From Cognatundibacterium oligocarboniphilum (GTDB lineage: Bacteria > Pseudomonadota > Gammaproteobacteria > Burkholderiales > Burkholderiaceae_D), in assembly GCF_013377855.1 (NCBI RefSeq), contig NZ_JABXYJ010000005.1:62001-126000 (forward strand): a stretch of DNA of 64,000 nucleotides, read 5' to 3'. Both the position numbers and the translations under genes were made by a program. Of this stretch, positions 48,183-56,822 are shown in pieces. A model generated the notes under the pieces. It saw nothing but the letters and a program-made list of their open reading frames with translations. It did no database searches and had not been told where the DNA came from. Position 1 is the first letter of the stretch, and every line of letters starts with the position of its first letter.

Positions 48183-48213
48183 CTGCAGCAGTCGTTAAAT
48201 CGGGCTGCTGCAG
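48183..48213 (+). terminator. Possible terminator hairpin after the TonB-dependent receptor
   Basis: CTGCAGCAG (48183-48191) and CTGCTGCAG (48205-48213) pair perfectly around a 13-base loop, five bases after the stop codon. No T-tract follows, so it may be weak or Rho-assisted. Confidence 0.35.
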
Positions 48214-48287
48214 CGCAATAGAAACAGCAGGAGTACAATCAGACTTGAATTAATGTGTTGTGTGAAATAGTTTGTTCAAGGTTGATT

Positions 48288-49142
48288 ATGTCTGTCCTGT
48301 TATTGAATGCGGATCTGCATTGCCATTCCACCATTTCCGATGGTGTCCTGTCTCCTGCCACGCTGGCGCAGCGCGCTGCCGACAATGAAGTTGAGCTCTG
48401 GGCGCTGACCGATCATGACGAAGTCAGCGGCATTGCCGAGGCGCGCGCTGCGGCGCAGTCGCTGGGCATGCCTTTTGTTTCGGGTGTTGAAATTTCCGTC
48501 ACCTGGGCGGGTAAGACCGTGCATATTGTTGGCCTGGGTATTGATGAGCAGAATCCTGCTCTGGTACAGGGGCTGGCAAAAACCCGTTCCGGACGTGAGC
48601 GCCGCGCGCATGACATGGCGGATGATCTGGCACGTACTGCAGGCATCCACGGTACCTTTGAAGGTGCGTTGCGGTATGTGGGCAACCCTGATCTGATTTC
48701 CCGTTCGCATTTTGCCCGTTATCTGGTCGAAATTGGCGCCTGCAGCTCGGTGGCGGAGGTATTCCGGCATTATCTGGCCGATGGCAAGCCGGGCTTTGTG
48801 CCGCATCGCTGGGCTACGCTGACAGAGGCCGTTGACTGGATACGGGGCGCAGGCGGTCAGGCAGTCATTGCGCATCCGGGAAGATATGAGTTCAGCCCGA
48901 TTGCTTTTGACAGTCTGTTTCATGAATTCCGGACCCTGGGCGGCGTGGCCATTGAAACCGTCACTGGCAGCCATACGCCGGATCAGTACGACGAATACAC
49001 CCGCATCGCGAATCAGTATGGTTTTTTGGTATCCCGTGGTTCCGACTTTCATTCGCCGGAAGATGCCGAAGTCGATATTGGCCGCTTGCCTGCACTTCCC
49101 GCGACATCCAAAGCAGTCTGGGAAAACTGGCCACTGACTTGA
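48288..49142 (+). CDS. rnm: PHP-domain 5'-3' exoribonuclease (RNase AM family)
   Basis: The family, formerly YciV/TrpH, holds metal-dependent 5'-3' exoribonucleases that mature 5' ends of 5S and 23S rRNA and also act on short RNA and 3',5'-bisphosphates. The 284-residue protein has PHP metal ligands in DLHCHSTISDG (about residues 8-18), WALTDHDEVSGI, ISRSHFARYLVE, QAVIAHPGRY and SRGSDFHSPED. The start at 48288 is chosen because it matches the usual N-terminus; an upstream frame from 48255 is not conserved. The sigma-32-like promoter of htpX overlaps its stop codon. Confidence 0.92.
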   Translation: MSVLLLNADLHCHSTISDGVLSPATLAQRAADNEVELWALTDHDEVSGIAEARAAAQSLGMPFVSGVEISVTWAGKTVHIVGLGIDEQNPALVQGLAKTRSGRERRAHDMADDLARTAGIHGTFEGALRYVGNPDLISRSHFARYLVEIGACSSVAEVFRHYLADGKPGFVPHRWATLTEAVDWIRGAGGQAVIAHPGRYEFSPIAFDSLFHEFRTLGGVAIETVTGSHTPDQYDEYTRIANQYGFLVSRGSDFHSPEDAEVDIGRLPALPATSKAVWENWPLT

Positions 49143-49165
49143 AATCAGCACATCACACTCCATAT
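49138..49165 (+). promoter_or_regulatory. Heat-shock (sigma-32) promoter of htpX
   Basis: CTTGAA (49138-49143) is a perfect sigma-32 -35 box and overlaps the stop codon of rnm. CTCCATAT (49158-49165) matches CCCCATNT at all but one position. The spacer is 14 bases. htpX is a known heat-shock gene. Confidence 0.7.
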
Positions 49166-49209
49166 ACAAGCCAATTGATTGACTCTTTCCTTTTATCGGG
49201 AGAATCCGG

Positions 49210-50085
49210 ATGAAACGTATTTTTCTGTTTTTGCTGACCAATCTGGCTGTCATGGCAGTGATGTCCATTGTGCTTTCGATACTCGGGGTAAACCGTTATC
49301 TGACCGCCAATGGCCTGCAAATGGGCACGCTGATGGCGTTTTCGCTGGTCGTCGGTTTTACCGGGGCTATTTTTTCCCTACTGATCAGCAAACCCATGGC
49401 CAAATGGTCCACCGGAGCGCGCGTGATCGAAACGCCTGCTTCATCGACTGAACTGTGGCTGGTTAATACCGTTAAGGCATTGTCGGAGCGTGCCGGCATT
49501 GCGATGCCTGAAGTTGCTGTCTACAACGGCGAGCCGAACGCTTTTGCAACCGGCGCATTTAAAAATTCTGCGCTCGTCGCGGTTTCCACCGGTCTGCTTG
49601 AAAGCATGACCAAGGAAGAGGTTGAGGCGGTGCTCGGGCACGAAGTGGCGCACATTGCCAATGGCGACATGGTCACCATGACTCTGATTCAGGGCGTGGT
49701 GAATACCTTTGTCGTTTTTCTGGCGCGGGTTGTCGGATATGCGATTGATAAAACAGTATTCCGGAATGGTGATGATGACCGGCCAGGTATTGGTTACATG
49801 ATTACCGTGTTTGTCTGCGAGATAGTTTTTGGCATCGCCGCATCCATGATTGTGGCGTGGTTTTCACGTCAGCGCGAATTCCGGGCTGATGCCGGTTCAG
49901 CGCGGTTGTTGGGAAACCGCCAGCCGATGATTCATGCTCTGGCGCGACTCGGTGGTATGGAGCCGGGCGAATTGCCGAAATCGATGGCTGCGTCAGGAAT
50001 CAGCGATCAGCCTGGCTGGAGCGCTTTATTTTCTTCGCATCCTCCGATGGAAGAACGTATCGCAGCATTGCAAAATCTGAAATAA
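49210..50085 (+). CDS. htpX: Heat-shock membrane metalloprotease HtpX
   Basis: HtpX is an M48 zinc protease of the inner membrane that cooperates with FtsH in removing damaged membrane proteins. The 291-residue protein has two N-terminal transmembrane helices (about 4-26 and 38-60), the zinc motif HEVAH at 144-148, a third-ligand region [11 protein letters not shown] near 218-229, and two more hydrophobic segments (about 155-175 and 192-214). GGGAG lies eight bases before the ATG. Having htpX and ftsH in one window, both with heat-shock-like promoters, fits their shared role. Confidence 0.95.
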   Translation: MKRIFLFLLTNLAVMAVMSIVLSILGVNRYLTANGLQMGTLMAFSLVVGFTGAIFSLLISKPMAKWSTGARVIETPASSTELWLVNTVKALSERAGIAMPEVAVYNGEPNAFATGAFKNSALVAVSTGLLESMTKEEVEAVLGHEVAHIANGDMVTMTLIQGVVNTFVVFLARVVGYAIDKTVFRNGDDDRPGIGYMITVFVCEIVFGIAASMIVAWFSRQREFRADAGSARLLGNRQPMIHALARLGGMEPGELPKSMAASGISDQPGWSALFSSHPPMEERIAALQNLK

Positions 50086-50104
50086 TGTCCGTGTAGTGAT
50101 TTGC

Positions 50105-50137
50105 GGCGGTAGCTTTGGCTGCCGCCTTATTCTTTTT
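50105..50137 (+). terminator. Intrinsic terminator after htpX
   Basis: GGCGGTAGC (50105-50113) pairs with GCTGCCGCC (50118-50126), with one G-T pair, around a four-base loop. A T-rich stretch, TTATTCTTTTT, follows, ending directly before the YciO start codon. Confidence 0.7.
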
Positions 50138-50761
50138 ATGAGCCAATTCTTTCAAATTCATCCCGATAATCCCCAACTGCGGCTGATTAAGCAGGCAGTG
50201 CAGATCATTGATCAGGGGGGGGTAGTCGCTGCACCGACCGATTCCGGTTATGCGCTGGTGTGCCATCTGGATGACAAAGAGGCGGTCATGCGTTTGCGTC
50301 GTATCCGTGGCGTGGATGAAAAACACCATCTGACTTTATTGTGTCGGGATCTGTCTGAGATTGCCTTGTACGCAAAGGTGGACAACCGCCAGTATCGCTT
50401 GCTGAAGGCGGCAACTCCCGGCCCTTACACCATGATTCTGGAAGCGACGAAAGAAGTACCGCGCAGACTGAGCCATCCGCAACGAAAAACCATCGGTTTG
50501 CGGGTGCCTGAGAATAAAATCATTCATGCGCTGATCCATGAACTGAAGCAACCCTTGCTGGCAACCACACTCATCTTGCCTGACGAGAGTGAGCCACTGA
50601 CTGACCCCGAGCAGATTCGCCAAAAACTTGAAAAACTGGTCGATCTGGTCATCGATGGCGGTGCCTGCAGCTTATCACCCACAACCGTGATTGATATGAC
50701 GCACGATACACTGGAGCTGATCCGGCAGGGGCGTGGAGATGCCAGCCTGTTTGGTTTGTAA
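50138..50761 (+). CDS. YciO-type L-threonylcarbamoyladenylate synthase family protein
   Basis: A 207-residue protein of the Sua5/YrdC/YciO fold. The N-terminal motif GGVVAAPTDSGYALVC is the ATP/threonine region, then RIRGVDEKHHLTLLCRDL, and GPYTMILEAT with the KTIGLRVPEN catalytic region. The order and length match the YciO group, distinct from TsaC, so a role in tRNA t6A synthesis is possible but not certain. The start at 50138 is directly after the htpX terminator; an extended frame from 50096 runs through that hairpin and is rejected. The M50 protease gene follows by 97 bases. Confidence 0.9.
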   Translation: MSQFFQIHPDNPQLRLIKQAVQIIDQGGVVAAPTDSGYALVCHLDDKEAVMRLRRIRGVDEKHHLTLLCRDLSEIALYAKVDNRQYRLLKAATPGPYTMILEATKEVPRRLSHPQRKTIGLRVPENKIIHALIHELKQPLLATTLILPDESEPLTDPEQIRQKLEKLVDLVIDGGACSLSPTTVIDMTHDTLELIRQGRGDASLFGL

Positions 50762-50858
50762 TTTTGCTGGTCAATATCCTGCCAGCAGATTGAATACTGC
50801 GTTCTGTGACGGATGATTTTCCGGATACCTGAATCTGAATGAGAGTGACTGAAATTTT

Positions 50859-51521
50859 ATGAATGAATTGATACAGACTGTGCTGGTTTATGCGTTGCCA
50901 GTGATTTTTGCAATCACCCTGCATGAAGCTGCGCATGGCTACGCAGCGAAATATTTCGGTGACATGACAGCATACAGTCAGGGCAGGGTAAGCCTGAATC
51001 CGATGGTGCATATTGATCCACTGGGGACGATTGTGATCCCTGCTGTTCTCTATGTGGCAACAGGTGGCGCTTTTTTGTTCGGCTATGCCAAGCCGGTGCC
51101 GGTCAATTTTTCTCAATTGCGCAAACCGAAAAGAGATATGGCGTGGGTCGCACTGGCGGGCCCTGCTGCCAATTTTGTCATGGCAATTGGCTGGGTATGT
51201 ATGGATATATTCTTACAGGCGGGTGGCGTTACTGAACCGTATTTCCTGAAAATGGCGAATGCAGGCCTGCTGACCAATCTGGTCATGTTTGCGTTCAATC
51301 TGTTCCCTGTGCCGCCGCTGGATGGGGGGCGGATATTGGTCAGCCTGCTGCCTTATAAGCTGGCGTATAAATTTGCCCAGATCGAGCCATATGGATTTTT
51401 CATTGTGATGGCGCTGGTGATGCTGCACGTGCTGCAATTCTGGTTGATGCCTGTCATGATGGTATCGAGCATGCTGATACAGTTGCTGTTGTCGCCCCTG
51501 ACGCTTTTGTTGGGCATGTAG
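50859..51521 (+). CDS. M50-family site-2 membrane metalloprotease
   Basis: A 220-residue polytopic inner-membrane protein. The zinc motif HEAAH at residues 22-26 lies in the first transmembrane helix, and the third ligand is Asp in NLFPVPPLDGGR (about residue 150). About five to six transmembrane segments are predicted. This is the short, PDZ-less S2P subgroup (PF02163-like) often found between YciO/Sua5 and trpS or dapA genes in betaproteobacteria. No substrate is known. The methyltransferase gene begins 11 bases downstream. Confidence 0.9.
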   Translation: MNELIQTVLVYALPVIFAITLHEAAHGYAAKYFGDMTAYSQGRVSLNPMVHIDPLGTIVIPAVLYVATGGAFLFGYAKPVPVNFSQLRKPKRDMAWVALAGPAANFVMAIGWVCMDIFLQAGGVTEPYFLKMANAGLLTNLVMFAFNLFPVPPLDGGRILVSLLPYKLAYKFAQIEPYGFFIVMALVMLHVLQFWLMPVMMVSSMLIQLLLSPLTLLLGM

Positions 51522-51532
51522 TCGGGAAATTT

Positions 51533-52138
51533 ATGCAACAAGCTGCCTTCGTTTCTTCTGCGCCAGCAGTGCCGCCGTCCGGCTGGGTCCGGCGATTCAC
51601 TCCGGTGTTGCCACCAGGCCTGTGTCTGGATCTGGCTTGCGGCGGTGGCCGGCATACGCAGTGGCTGTTGGCGCAGGGCAGACCGGTACTGGCGCTGGAT
51701 CGCGATCCCGCTGCATTGCATGCGCTGCAGCAGCTTGGCGCCGAAACGATGCTGCATGATCTGGAATCCGGGCCGGATGGTGTTCACTGGCCGTTTGGCG
51801 AGCATACGTTTGACAGTGTCATTGTCTGCAATTATTTGCACAGACCGCTATTTCCGCATTTGCTCGCCAGCCTTAAAGAAGGGGGCCTACTGGTTTATGA
51901 GACATTCTCAGATGGCAATGCGCAGTTCGGGCGACCATCCAATCCGGATTTTCTGCTACGCACAGGCGAACTTCTGCAGCAAATGCAGTCTAATCCTCTT
52001 GTTCAGATGCAGATCATTGCTTACGAAAATGGTGTTATTGAAACTCCCAAGGCCGCGATGGTGCAGAGGATATGTGCACGCAGGACGAGCGCACTGACTG
52101 AGCAGGATTCTCTTTGTCTCCGGACGGCGGTACTTTGA
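51533..52138 (+). CDS. Class I SAM-dependent methyltransferase
   Basis: A 201-residue Rossmann-fold methyltransferase. Motif I is LDLACGGGRHTQWLL (about residues 32-46), motif II is ALDRDPAAL with the acidic ribose-binding residue, motif IV is FDSVIVCNYLHRP, and motif VI begins LKEGGLLVYETF. The end region is variable and gives no clue to the substrate. It is transcribed with the M50 protease gene (11-base gap). Comparable small methyltransferases are common in this neighbourhood, but their function is unknown. Confidence 0.85.
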   Translation: MQQAAFVSSAPAVPPSGWVRRFTPVLPPGLCLDLACGGGRHTQWLLAQGRPVLALDRDPAALHALQQLGAETMLHDLESGPDGVHWPFGEHTFDSVIVCNYLHRPLFPHLLASLKEGGLLVYETFSDGNAQFGRPSNPDFLLRTGELLQQMQSNPLVQMQIIAYENGVIETPKAAMVQRICARRTSALTEQDSLCLRTAVL

Positions 52139-52228
52139 GTCTTCATTTCAGCTATTTACATTCCATTTGCGCCCAGATTGATGGTGTATCCGCTACAATC
52201 GGAGTTTTACTTTTTTTCTTGCACTAAC

Positions 52229-53113
52229 ATGACAAATATTCAGGGAAGTCTGGTCGCGATTGTGACCCCTATGCATGCGGATGGCAGTCTTGATTTGCCA
52301 TGCTTGCGCAAACTGATCGACTGGCATATTGCAGAAGGAACTGATGGTATTGTGATCGTCGGAACTACTGGCGAATCCCCGACCGTTTCAGTCGAAGAAC
52401 ACTGCGAGCTGATCCGTGTGACGGTTGAGCATGCGAATAAGCGCATTCCCATCATTGCCGGTTCTGGCGGCAATTCCACGGTTGAAGCCATTGAATTGAC
52501 AAAGTTTGCCAAACAGATCGGCGCCGATGCGTCCCTGCAGGTAGTGCCCTACTATAACCGTCCTACCCAGGAGGGGATGTACCAGCACTTCAAAAAAATC
52601 GCTGAATCTGTCGATATTCCTGTGATTTTGTATAACGTCCCTGGCCGTACCGTCGCGGATATGTCGAACGATACAATCTTGCGTCTGGCGCAGGTACCGG
52701 GCATTATCGGTGTGAAAGATGCAACAGGTAATATCGCGCGCGGTACAGACCTGATCCGCCTCGCCCCTGAAGATTTTGCCGTGTATTCGGGTGACGATGC
52801 GACTGCTATGAGCCTGATGTTCTGCGGTGGTAAAGGAAATATCTCCGTCACTGCAAACGTTGCACCAAAAGCCATGAGCGAACTGTGTGCGGCAGCCATG
52901 CGAGGAGACATCCGTCAGGCCGTCAGCATCAATAATCGTATGCTGCCTTTGCATAACAAGTTATTCATTGAACCAAACCCTTTGCCAGTGAAATGGGCGA
53001 TGACAGAAATGGGACTGATCCCGTCAGGAATCCGTTTGCCGCTCGTGCCGCTGGCGGAGCAGTATCACGAAACTGTGCGTGCAGCGATGCGTGAAGCAGG
53101 TGTATTACAATAA
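52229..53113 (+). CDS. dapA: 4-hydroxy-tetrahydrodipicolinate synthase
   Basis: DapA condenses pyruvate with aspartate semialdehyde in lysine and meso-diaminopimelate synthesis. The 294-residue TIM barrel has the Schiff-base Lys163 (GVKDATG), the catalytic Tyr135 (LYNVPGR), Thr46 (GTTGES) and the [12 protein letters not shown] loop. The start at 52229 matches the E. coli N-terminus; a longer frame from 52178 is not conserved. bamC lies 78 bases downstream in the same direction, as in many proteobacteria. Confidence 0.97.
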   Translation: MTNIQGSLVAIVTPMHADGSLDLPCLRKLIDWHIAEGTDGIVIVGTTGESPTVSVEEHCELIRVTVEHANKRIPIIAGSGGNSTVEAIELTKFAKQIGADASLQVVPYYNRPTQEGMYQHFKKIAESVDIPVILYNVPGRTVADMSNDTILRLAQVPGIIGVKDATGNIARGTDLIRLAPEDFAVYSGDDATAMSLMFCGGKGNISVTANVAPKAMSELCAAAMRGDIRQAVSINNRMLPLHNKLFIEPNPLPVKWAMTEMGLIPSGIRLPLVPLAEQYHETVRAAMREAGVLQ

Positions 53114-53191
53114 GCATCCCCGGCGGACAATGATATGCATTGTCCGCGGCGCAGGTGCAGTTTAATTGATTATCAATCTAGGGACTTTCAC

Positions 53192-54358
53192 ATGGCAAAA
53201 AGCTTTGTCGCCAAAAATGGGATTATCGGAGCGGTCGCTATTATCGGATTAGCCGGCTGCAGCTCGATCAGTAATATGATCGAGCCCAATAAAATTGATT
53301 ATAAGAGTGCAGGAAAAGTGACAACCGCTTCGCTGGAGGTCCCGCCTGATTTAACCCAGATTCGTCGTGACAGCCGTTTTGCTATTCCTGATGCGAATAA
53401 AAGCAGCGCAACTGCTTCCAGTTACAATCTGGAAAAAGGTATGAAACAGGCGACTGGTACGACTGCATCAGTCGCTCCGCTGCAACTGAAAAATATGCGC
53501 ATCATGCGCGATGGCTCCCAGCGCTGGCTGGTTGTCGGGCAAACACCTGAGGTGTTATGGCCGCAGATTAAAGATTTTTGGCAAGAATTGGGTTTCCTGA
53601 TCAATGTCGAAAATCAGGAAGCCGGTGTCATGGAAACGGACTGGGCGGAAAACCGGGCAAAGATTCCACAAGATATTATCCGCAGTACGTTGGGTAAAGT
53701 CATTGACTCGCTGTATTCGACAGGAGAACGGGATAAATTCCGCACCCGACTGGAGCGCAGTGCGAATGGTGAAGTCGAAATCTATATCAGCCACCGTGGC
53801 GCACAGGAAGTGGTGACTGGTACACAAAAGGATGGAACGATCTGGACTCCGCGTCCAGCAGACCCTGGTTTGGAGGCGGAATTCCTGTCCCGCCTGATGG
53901 TTCGCCTGGGTTCTGATGCGGAAGTGGCGAAAGCTGCCGTGACGACGGCTGCTGCCCCGGTGAAGCCACGTTCGCAACTCTTGAAGAGTGGTGAGCTGAG
54001 TTATGTCGAGGTAGACGAGGGCTTTGAGCGTTCATGGCGCCGCGTGGGACTGGCGCTGGATCGCGTCGGTTTCACTGTTGAAGACCGGGATCGTTCTCAG
54101 GGATTGTATTTTGTTCGCTATATTGATCAGGATATCGATGCCAGGTCAAAAGGTGCCAGTGAAGGTTTCTTCTCCAGATTGTTCTCATTTGGTTCTTCAA
54201 GCGATGCAGCCAAAGATGCCAAGCGCTATCGTATTCTGGTGAAAAATGCAGGGAATGGCGAGGTAAGTCACATTTCTGTTCATAACAATGACGGCAAGAT
54301 TGATTCTTCGCCAGTTGCTGAAAAGATTTTGCAGCTGTTGAATGAACAATTAAAATAA
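53192..54358 (+). CDS. bamC: Outer-membrane assembly lipoprotein BamC
   Basis: BamC (NlpB) is the lipoprotein subunit of the Bam complex that folds outer-membrane proteins. The 388-residue protein starts at the ATG at 53192 with a lipobox LAGC (Cys23). The N-terminal unstructured segment has the conserved PPDLTQ motif (about 50) that contacts BamD. Two helix-grip domains follow: about 110-215 (NMRIMRDGSQRWLVVGQTPEVLW) and about 270-388 (LSYVEVDEGFERSWRRVGLALDRVGF). It follows dapA as in E. coli. A terminator lies 18 bases beyond the stop codon. Confidence 0.95.
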   Translation: MAKSFVAKNGIIGAVAIIGLAGCSSISNMIEPNKIDYKSAGKVTTASLEVPPDLTQIRRDSRFAIPDANKSSATASSYNLEKGMKQATGTTASVAPLQLKNMRIMRDGSQRWLVVGQTPEVLWPQIKDFWQELGFLINVENQEAGVMETDWAENRAKIPQDIIRSTLGKVIDSLYSTGERDKFRTRLERSANGEVEIYISHRGAQEVVTGTQKDGTIWTPRPADPGLEAEFLSRLMVRLGSDAEVAKAAVTTAAAPVKPRSQLLKSGELSYVEVDEGFERSWRRVGLALDRVGFTVEDRDRSQGLYFVRYIDQDIDARSKGASEGFFSRLFSFGSSSDAAKDAKRYRILVKNAGNGEVSHISVHNNDGKIDSSPVAEKILQLLNEQLK

Positions 54359-54376
54359 ATACTGTAAAAAAAGTTT

Positions 54377-54406
54377 AAAAAAAGCACGGATTTCCGTGCT
54401 TTTTTT
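54377..54406 (+). terminator. Intrinsic terminator of bamC
   Basis: GCACGG (54384-54389) pairs with CCGTGC (54394-54399) around an ATTT loop, preceded by a run of seven A residues and followed by seven T residues. Confidence 0.9.
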
Positions 54407-54442
54407 GTATTTAGTATCGTCTGGTGAAGAAGTTCAAACATA

Positions 54443-54471
54443 AAAAAAGCCGGCCATCGGCCGGCTTTTTT
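54443..54471 (-). terminator. Intrinsic terminator of the small lipoprotein gene
   Basis: GCCGGCC (54449-54455) pairs with GGCCGGC (54459-54465) around a three-base loop. The flanking A-run and T-run make it bidirectional, but it lies 16 bases beyond the leftward lipoprotein gene. Confidence 0.9.
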
Positions 54472-54486
54472 GCAAACAAGTAAAAA

Positions 54487-54714
54487 TTACTTGGAAGCTG
54501 GAGCTGCTGTTGCGGAAGCGGCTGGAGCTGCGCCAGAAGCTGCTGCTGCGTCAGAAGCTGCTGCTGGAGCTGGAGCTGCTGCTGGCGCATCAGTTGCAGA
54601 TGCTGGAGCTGGAGCAACTGCAGAGGCTGCTGGAGCAGGTGCAGCTTCTTCTTTTTTGCCGCAAGCAGCCAAAGCGATTGCCAACAGGGATACGAGCAAG
54701 AGTGATTTTTTCAT
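54487..54714 (-). CDS. Small Ala/Pro-rich lipoprotein
   Basis: The 75-residue precursor begins MKKSLLLVSLLAIALAAC, a strong lipoprotein signal peptide with the acylated Cys at residue 18. The mature part opens with GKKEEAAP and is otherwise almost only Ala, Pro, Ser, Thr and a few Asp. It has no folded domain. Such proteins are abundant, poorly conserved outer-membrane lipoproteins in betaproteobacteria. The start at 54714 is chosen over the upstream ATG at 54753, which would add a non-signal tail. It has its own terminator and no partner gene. Confidence 0.8.
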   Translation of the reverse strand: MKKSLLLVSLLAIALAACGKKEEAAPAPAASAVAPAPASATDAPAAAPAPAAASDAAAASGAAPAASATAAPASK

Positions 54715-54997
54715 GTTTGTACTTTCAATAAGTAGATCAAAAAATAAGATCAAAATTTTGCGATGAATAATTACCGGTAATTATCGCTCTATAGGCTTAC
54801 CCGAAGGAAATTGCTGATGGAACTAGCTCTTCCCTTCAAAAGTTTCCTAACCCACGATTATAATGATTTTTCAGGCAATGGAATAGATATTGGCGTCTAA
54901 TTAGATTTAATTTCATAAATATTTCATATAAGAAAAAAAATTAATCCATTTGCTCGTTATTTTGTTAATAAACAGTTACTTATTTCAGTTTTCTACT
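54715..54997. other. AT-rich stretch between the lipoprotein and RoxA-type genes
   Basis: No gene or clear regulatory site is seen. It should contain the lipoprotein promoter on the minus strand. The AT-content rises strongly from about 54890. Confidence 0.35.
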
Positions 54998-56131
54998 TCA
55001 GTTTACTTCTATCCAGCCATCTTCGTACCAGATGCAAAAGGCTTCCATGACATCAGCAGATGCGGTTTCTAAGTCCATGCTCTCGAGAAAGCGTTGATTG
55101 GCCAGTTTGTTGAGCAGTGTTTTGTCTTCCCGTCCGACGGCAAACGATTCTCCGTTGATGAAAATATGTTTGCCTTTATACAGCATAGAGGTTTTTAATG
55201 AGAGCCTGATCCCTTTTTTGCGCGTTGCCTGTTCAAAACGCTTGGGTGATAAAGGTTTTTCTGGCGACGAGAAATACACGTTGGGTTTGGGTTCGGATAA
55301 ATATTCTCCGAGGAAAATGGCGATATCATCCGGCGTAAACTGAATTTTTTGAATCTGCTCGCTGATTTTCTGCAAAAAATCCTGACTGATTTCGGCCGGT
55401 TTTGATGTTGCCTGCAGATCGGGATCACTGTAGCGACCCGGTAAATCAATCGTATCCGACATGAAATGCAGGAATGCTTCACCGATTTCCTGATAAGCCG
55501 GTGCTCTGAAGCCAATCGAATAAGTCATGCATTCACCGATTGCCACACCATCGTGAGCATAATGAGGTGGCAGGTAAAGCATGTCTCCCGGTTCCAGAAT
55601 GAATTCCTGTTCTGGGGTGAAGTGGCTCAGGATCTTCAGGGGCATTCCCTCAACCAATGACAGATCTTTCTGGGCGCTGATTTGCCAGCGGCGTTGGCCA
55701 TGCGCCTGCAGCAAAAATACATCGTAGGAATCGAAATGCGGGCCGACACCGCCGCCGTCCACGGCATAGCTGATCATCAGATCATCCAGCCGGCTGTCGG
55801 GCAGAAAGCGGAATTGCCGCAGTAATTCGTCCGCCTCAGCATGGTGCAGGTTGACACCCTGAACCAGCAGAGTCCAGTCTTTCTTCTGTTGGAGTGGAAT
55901 TTGATGCAACGGGCCGCGTTGCATTTCCCAATGCTTGCTGAAGAAGCTGATGAGGCGAGACTCCACCTCATCCCGCTCTGCCATGGAAAATAGCTCCTGA
56001 GGCTTGATAAAGGCTTTAAACTGAGGAATTGCCTGACGAATCAGTAATGGCTTTTTGTGCCAGTACTCGCTGAGAAATTGCTCCGGGCTGATGTTGCCCA
56101 AAAGACTGATCGGGGAATTAAATTTTTTCAT
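54998..56131 (-). CDS. roxA: JmjC-type ribosomal protein uL16 3-hydroxylase (RoxA/YcfD-like)
   Basis: This is a predicted 2-oxoglutarate/Fe(II) oxygenase that hydroxylates an Arg of ribosomal protein uL16. The 377-residue protein has the JmjC HxD metal pair His132 and Asp134 (PHFDSYDVF) and a third ligand at His190 or His193 (LPPHYAH). The N-terminal segment has the conserved FLSEYWHKKPLLIRQA start, and LLVQGVNLHHAE is the WSP-like region. The C-terminal winged-helix region (from about 300) is typical. It is monocistronic and diverges from the SlyD-like gene. Confidence 0.9.
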   Translation of the reverse strand: MKKFNSPISLLGNISPEQFLSEYWHKKPLLIRQAIPQFKAFIKPQELFSMAERDEVESRLISFFSKHWEMQRGPLHQIPLQQKKDWTLLVQGVNLHHAEADELLRQFRFLPDSRLDDLMISYAVDGGGVGPHFDSYDVFLLQAHGQRRWQISAQKDLSLVEGMPLKILSHFTPEQEFILEPGDMLYLPPHYAHDGVAIGECMTYSIGFRAPAYQEIGEAFLHFMSDTIDLPGRYSDPDLQATSKPAEISQDFLQKISEQIQKIQFTPDDIAIFLGEYLSEPKPNVYFSSPEKPLSPKRFEQATRKKGIRLSLKTSMLYKGKHIFINGESFAVGREDKTLLNKLANQRFLESMDLETASADVMEAFCIWYEDGWIEVN

Positions 56132-56208
56132 TTTGGCATTATAGGCTTGCCTGTCCGGTAGTTCCAGACAGGTATAATCTGGTATCGATAAAATTTTGAA
56201 GGTGGATT

Positions 56209-56748
56209 ATGAAGATTGTCAAAAATTCAGTTGTTACTGCCCGTTATAAGCTAACGGATGCGCAAGACAATCTGATCGAGGAGGGTGTTGAGCCTATGGT
56301 TTATCTGCATGGTGGCTATGACAATATTTTCCCGAAAATTGAGGAAGCGCTGGAAGGTAAGGAAGCCGGCTATCACACGACTATCCAGCTTAATCCTGAA
56401 GACGCGTTTGGTGATTATGATGCGGAACTGGTGAAGGTGGAAGCGCGTGACCGTTTTCCCTCGCCACTGGAAGTGGGTATGCAGTTTGAAGGAACGCCTG
56501 AAGAGTCCGAAGATCAGGAGGGACATATTTTCACCATCACCGATATTGCTGATGATAAGGTCGTGTTGGACGGAAATCATCCATTGGCAGGTATTGCGCT
56601 ACGTTTTAGTTTGACAGTCGAAGCAGTCCGTGCGGCAACAGAGGAAGAAGTGGCGCATGGTCACGTGCATGGCGAACATGGACATGCGCACGATGATGAA
56701 GACGATGGTGAGGCCGGAGATGAATATCGGACGCATATCATTCACTGA
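56209..56748 (+). CDS. SlyD-like FKBP-type peptidyl-prolyl isomerase
   Basis: A 179-residue prolyl isomerase and chaperone of the SlyD type. The FKBP domain (residues 1-67 and about 125-145) is split by the insert-in-flap domain (about 68-124). Characteristic motifs are MVYLHGGYDNIFPKIEEALEGKEAG and NPEDAFGDYD. The C-terminal tail is rich in His (GHVHGEHGHAH) with acidic residues, a likely metal-binding tail as in E. coli SlyD, where it delivers nickel. A terminator follows. It is a single-gene unit. Confidence 0.92.
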   Translation: MKIVKNSVVTARYKLTDAQDNLIEEGVEPMVYLHGGYDNIFPKIEEALEGKEAGYHTTIQLNPEDAFGDYDAELVKVEARDRFPSPLEVGMQFEGTPEESEDQEGHIFTITDIADDKVVLDGNHPLAGIALRFSLTVEAVRAATEEEVAHGHVHGEHGHAHDDEDDGEAGDEYRTHIIH

Positions 56749-56766
56749 ACTGATTTCTGATACATC

Positions 56767-56793
56767 AAAAACCGCAAAATCTTGCGGTTTTTT
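56767..56793 (+). terminator. Bidirectional terminator between the SlyD-like gene and mutS
   Basis: AAAACCGCAA (56768-56777) pairs with TTGCGGTTTT (56782-56791) around an AATC loop. T-runs flank it on both strands, so it can end both convergent transcripts. Confidence 0.85.
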
Positions 56794-56822
56794 ATTTTGG
56801 AGTGCAGCAAATCAAACAAGAA

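Noticed and set aside
48300-49268. 322-codon open frame opposite rnm
   Set aside because: rnm is clearly coding with all metal ligands; the opposite frame has no family resemblance and runs past the gene into htpX.
54470-54766. Rightward Ala/Gly-rich frames across the small lipoprotein gene
   Set aside because: They arise from the repeated GCTGC-type codons of the leftward lipoprotein gene, which has a proper signal peptide and terminator.
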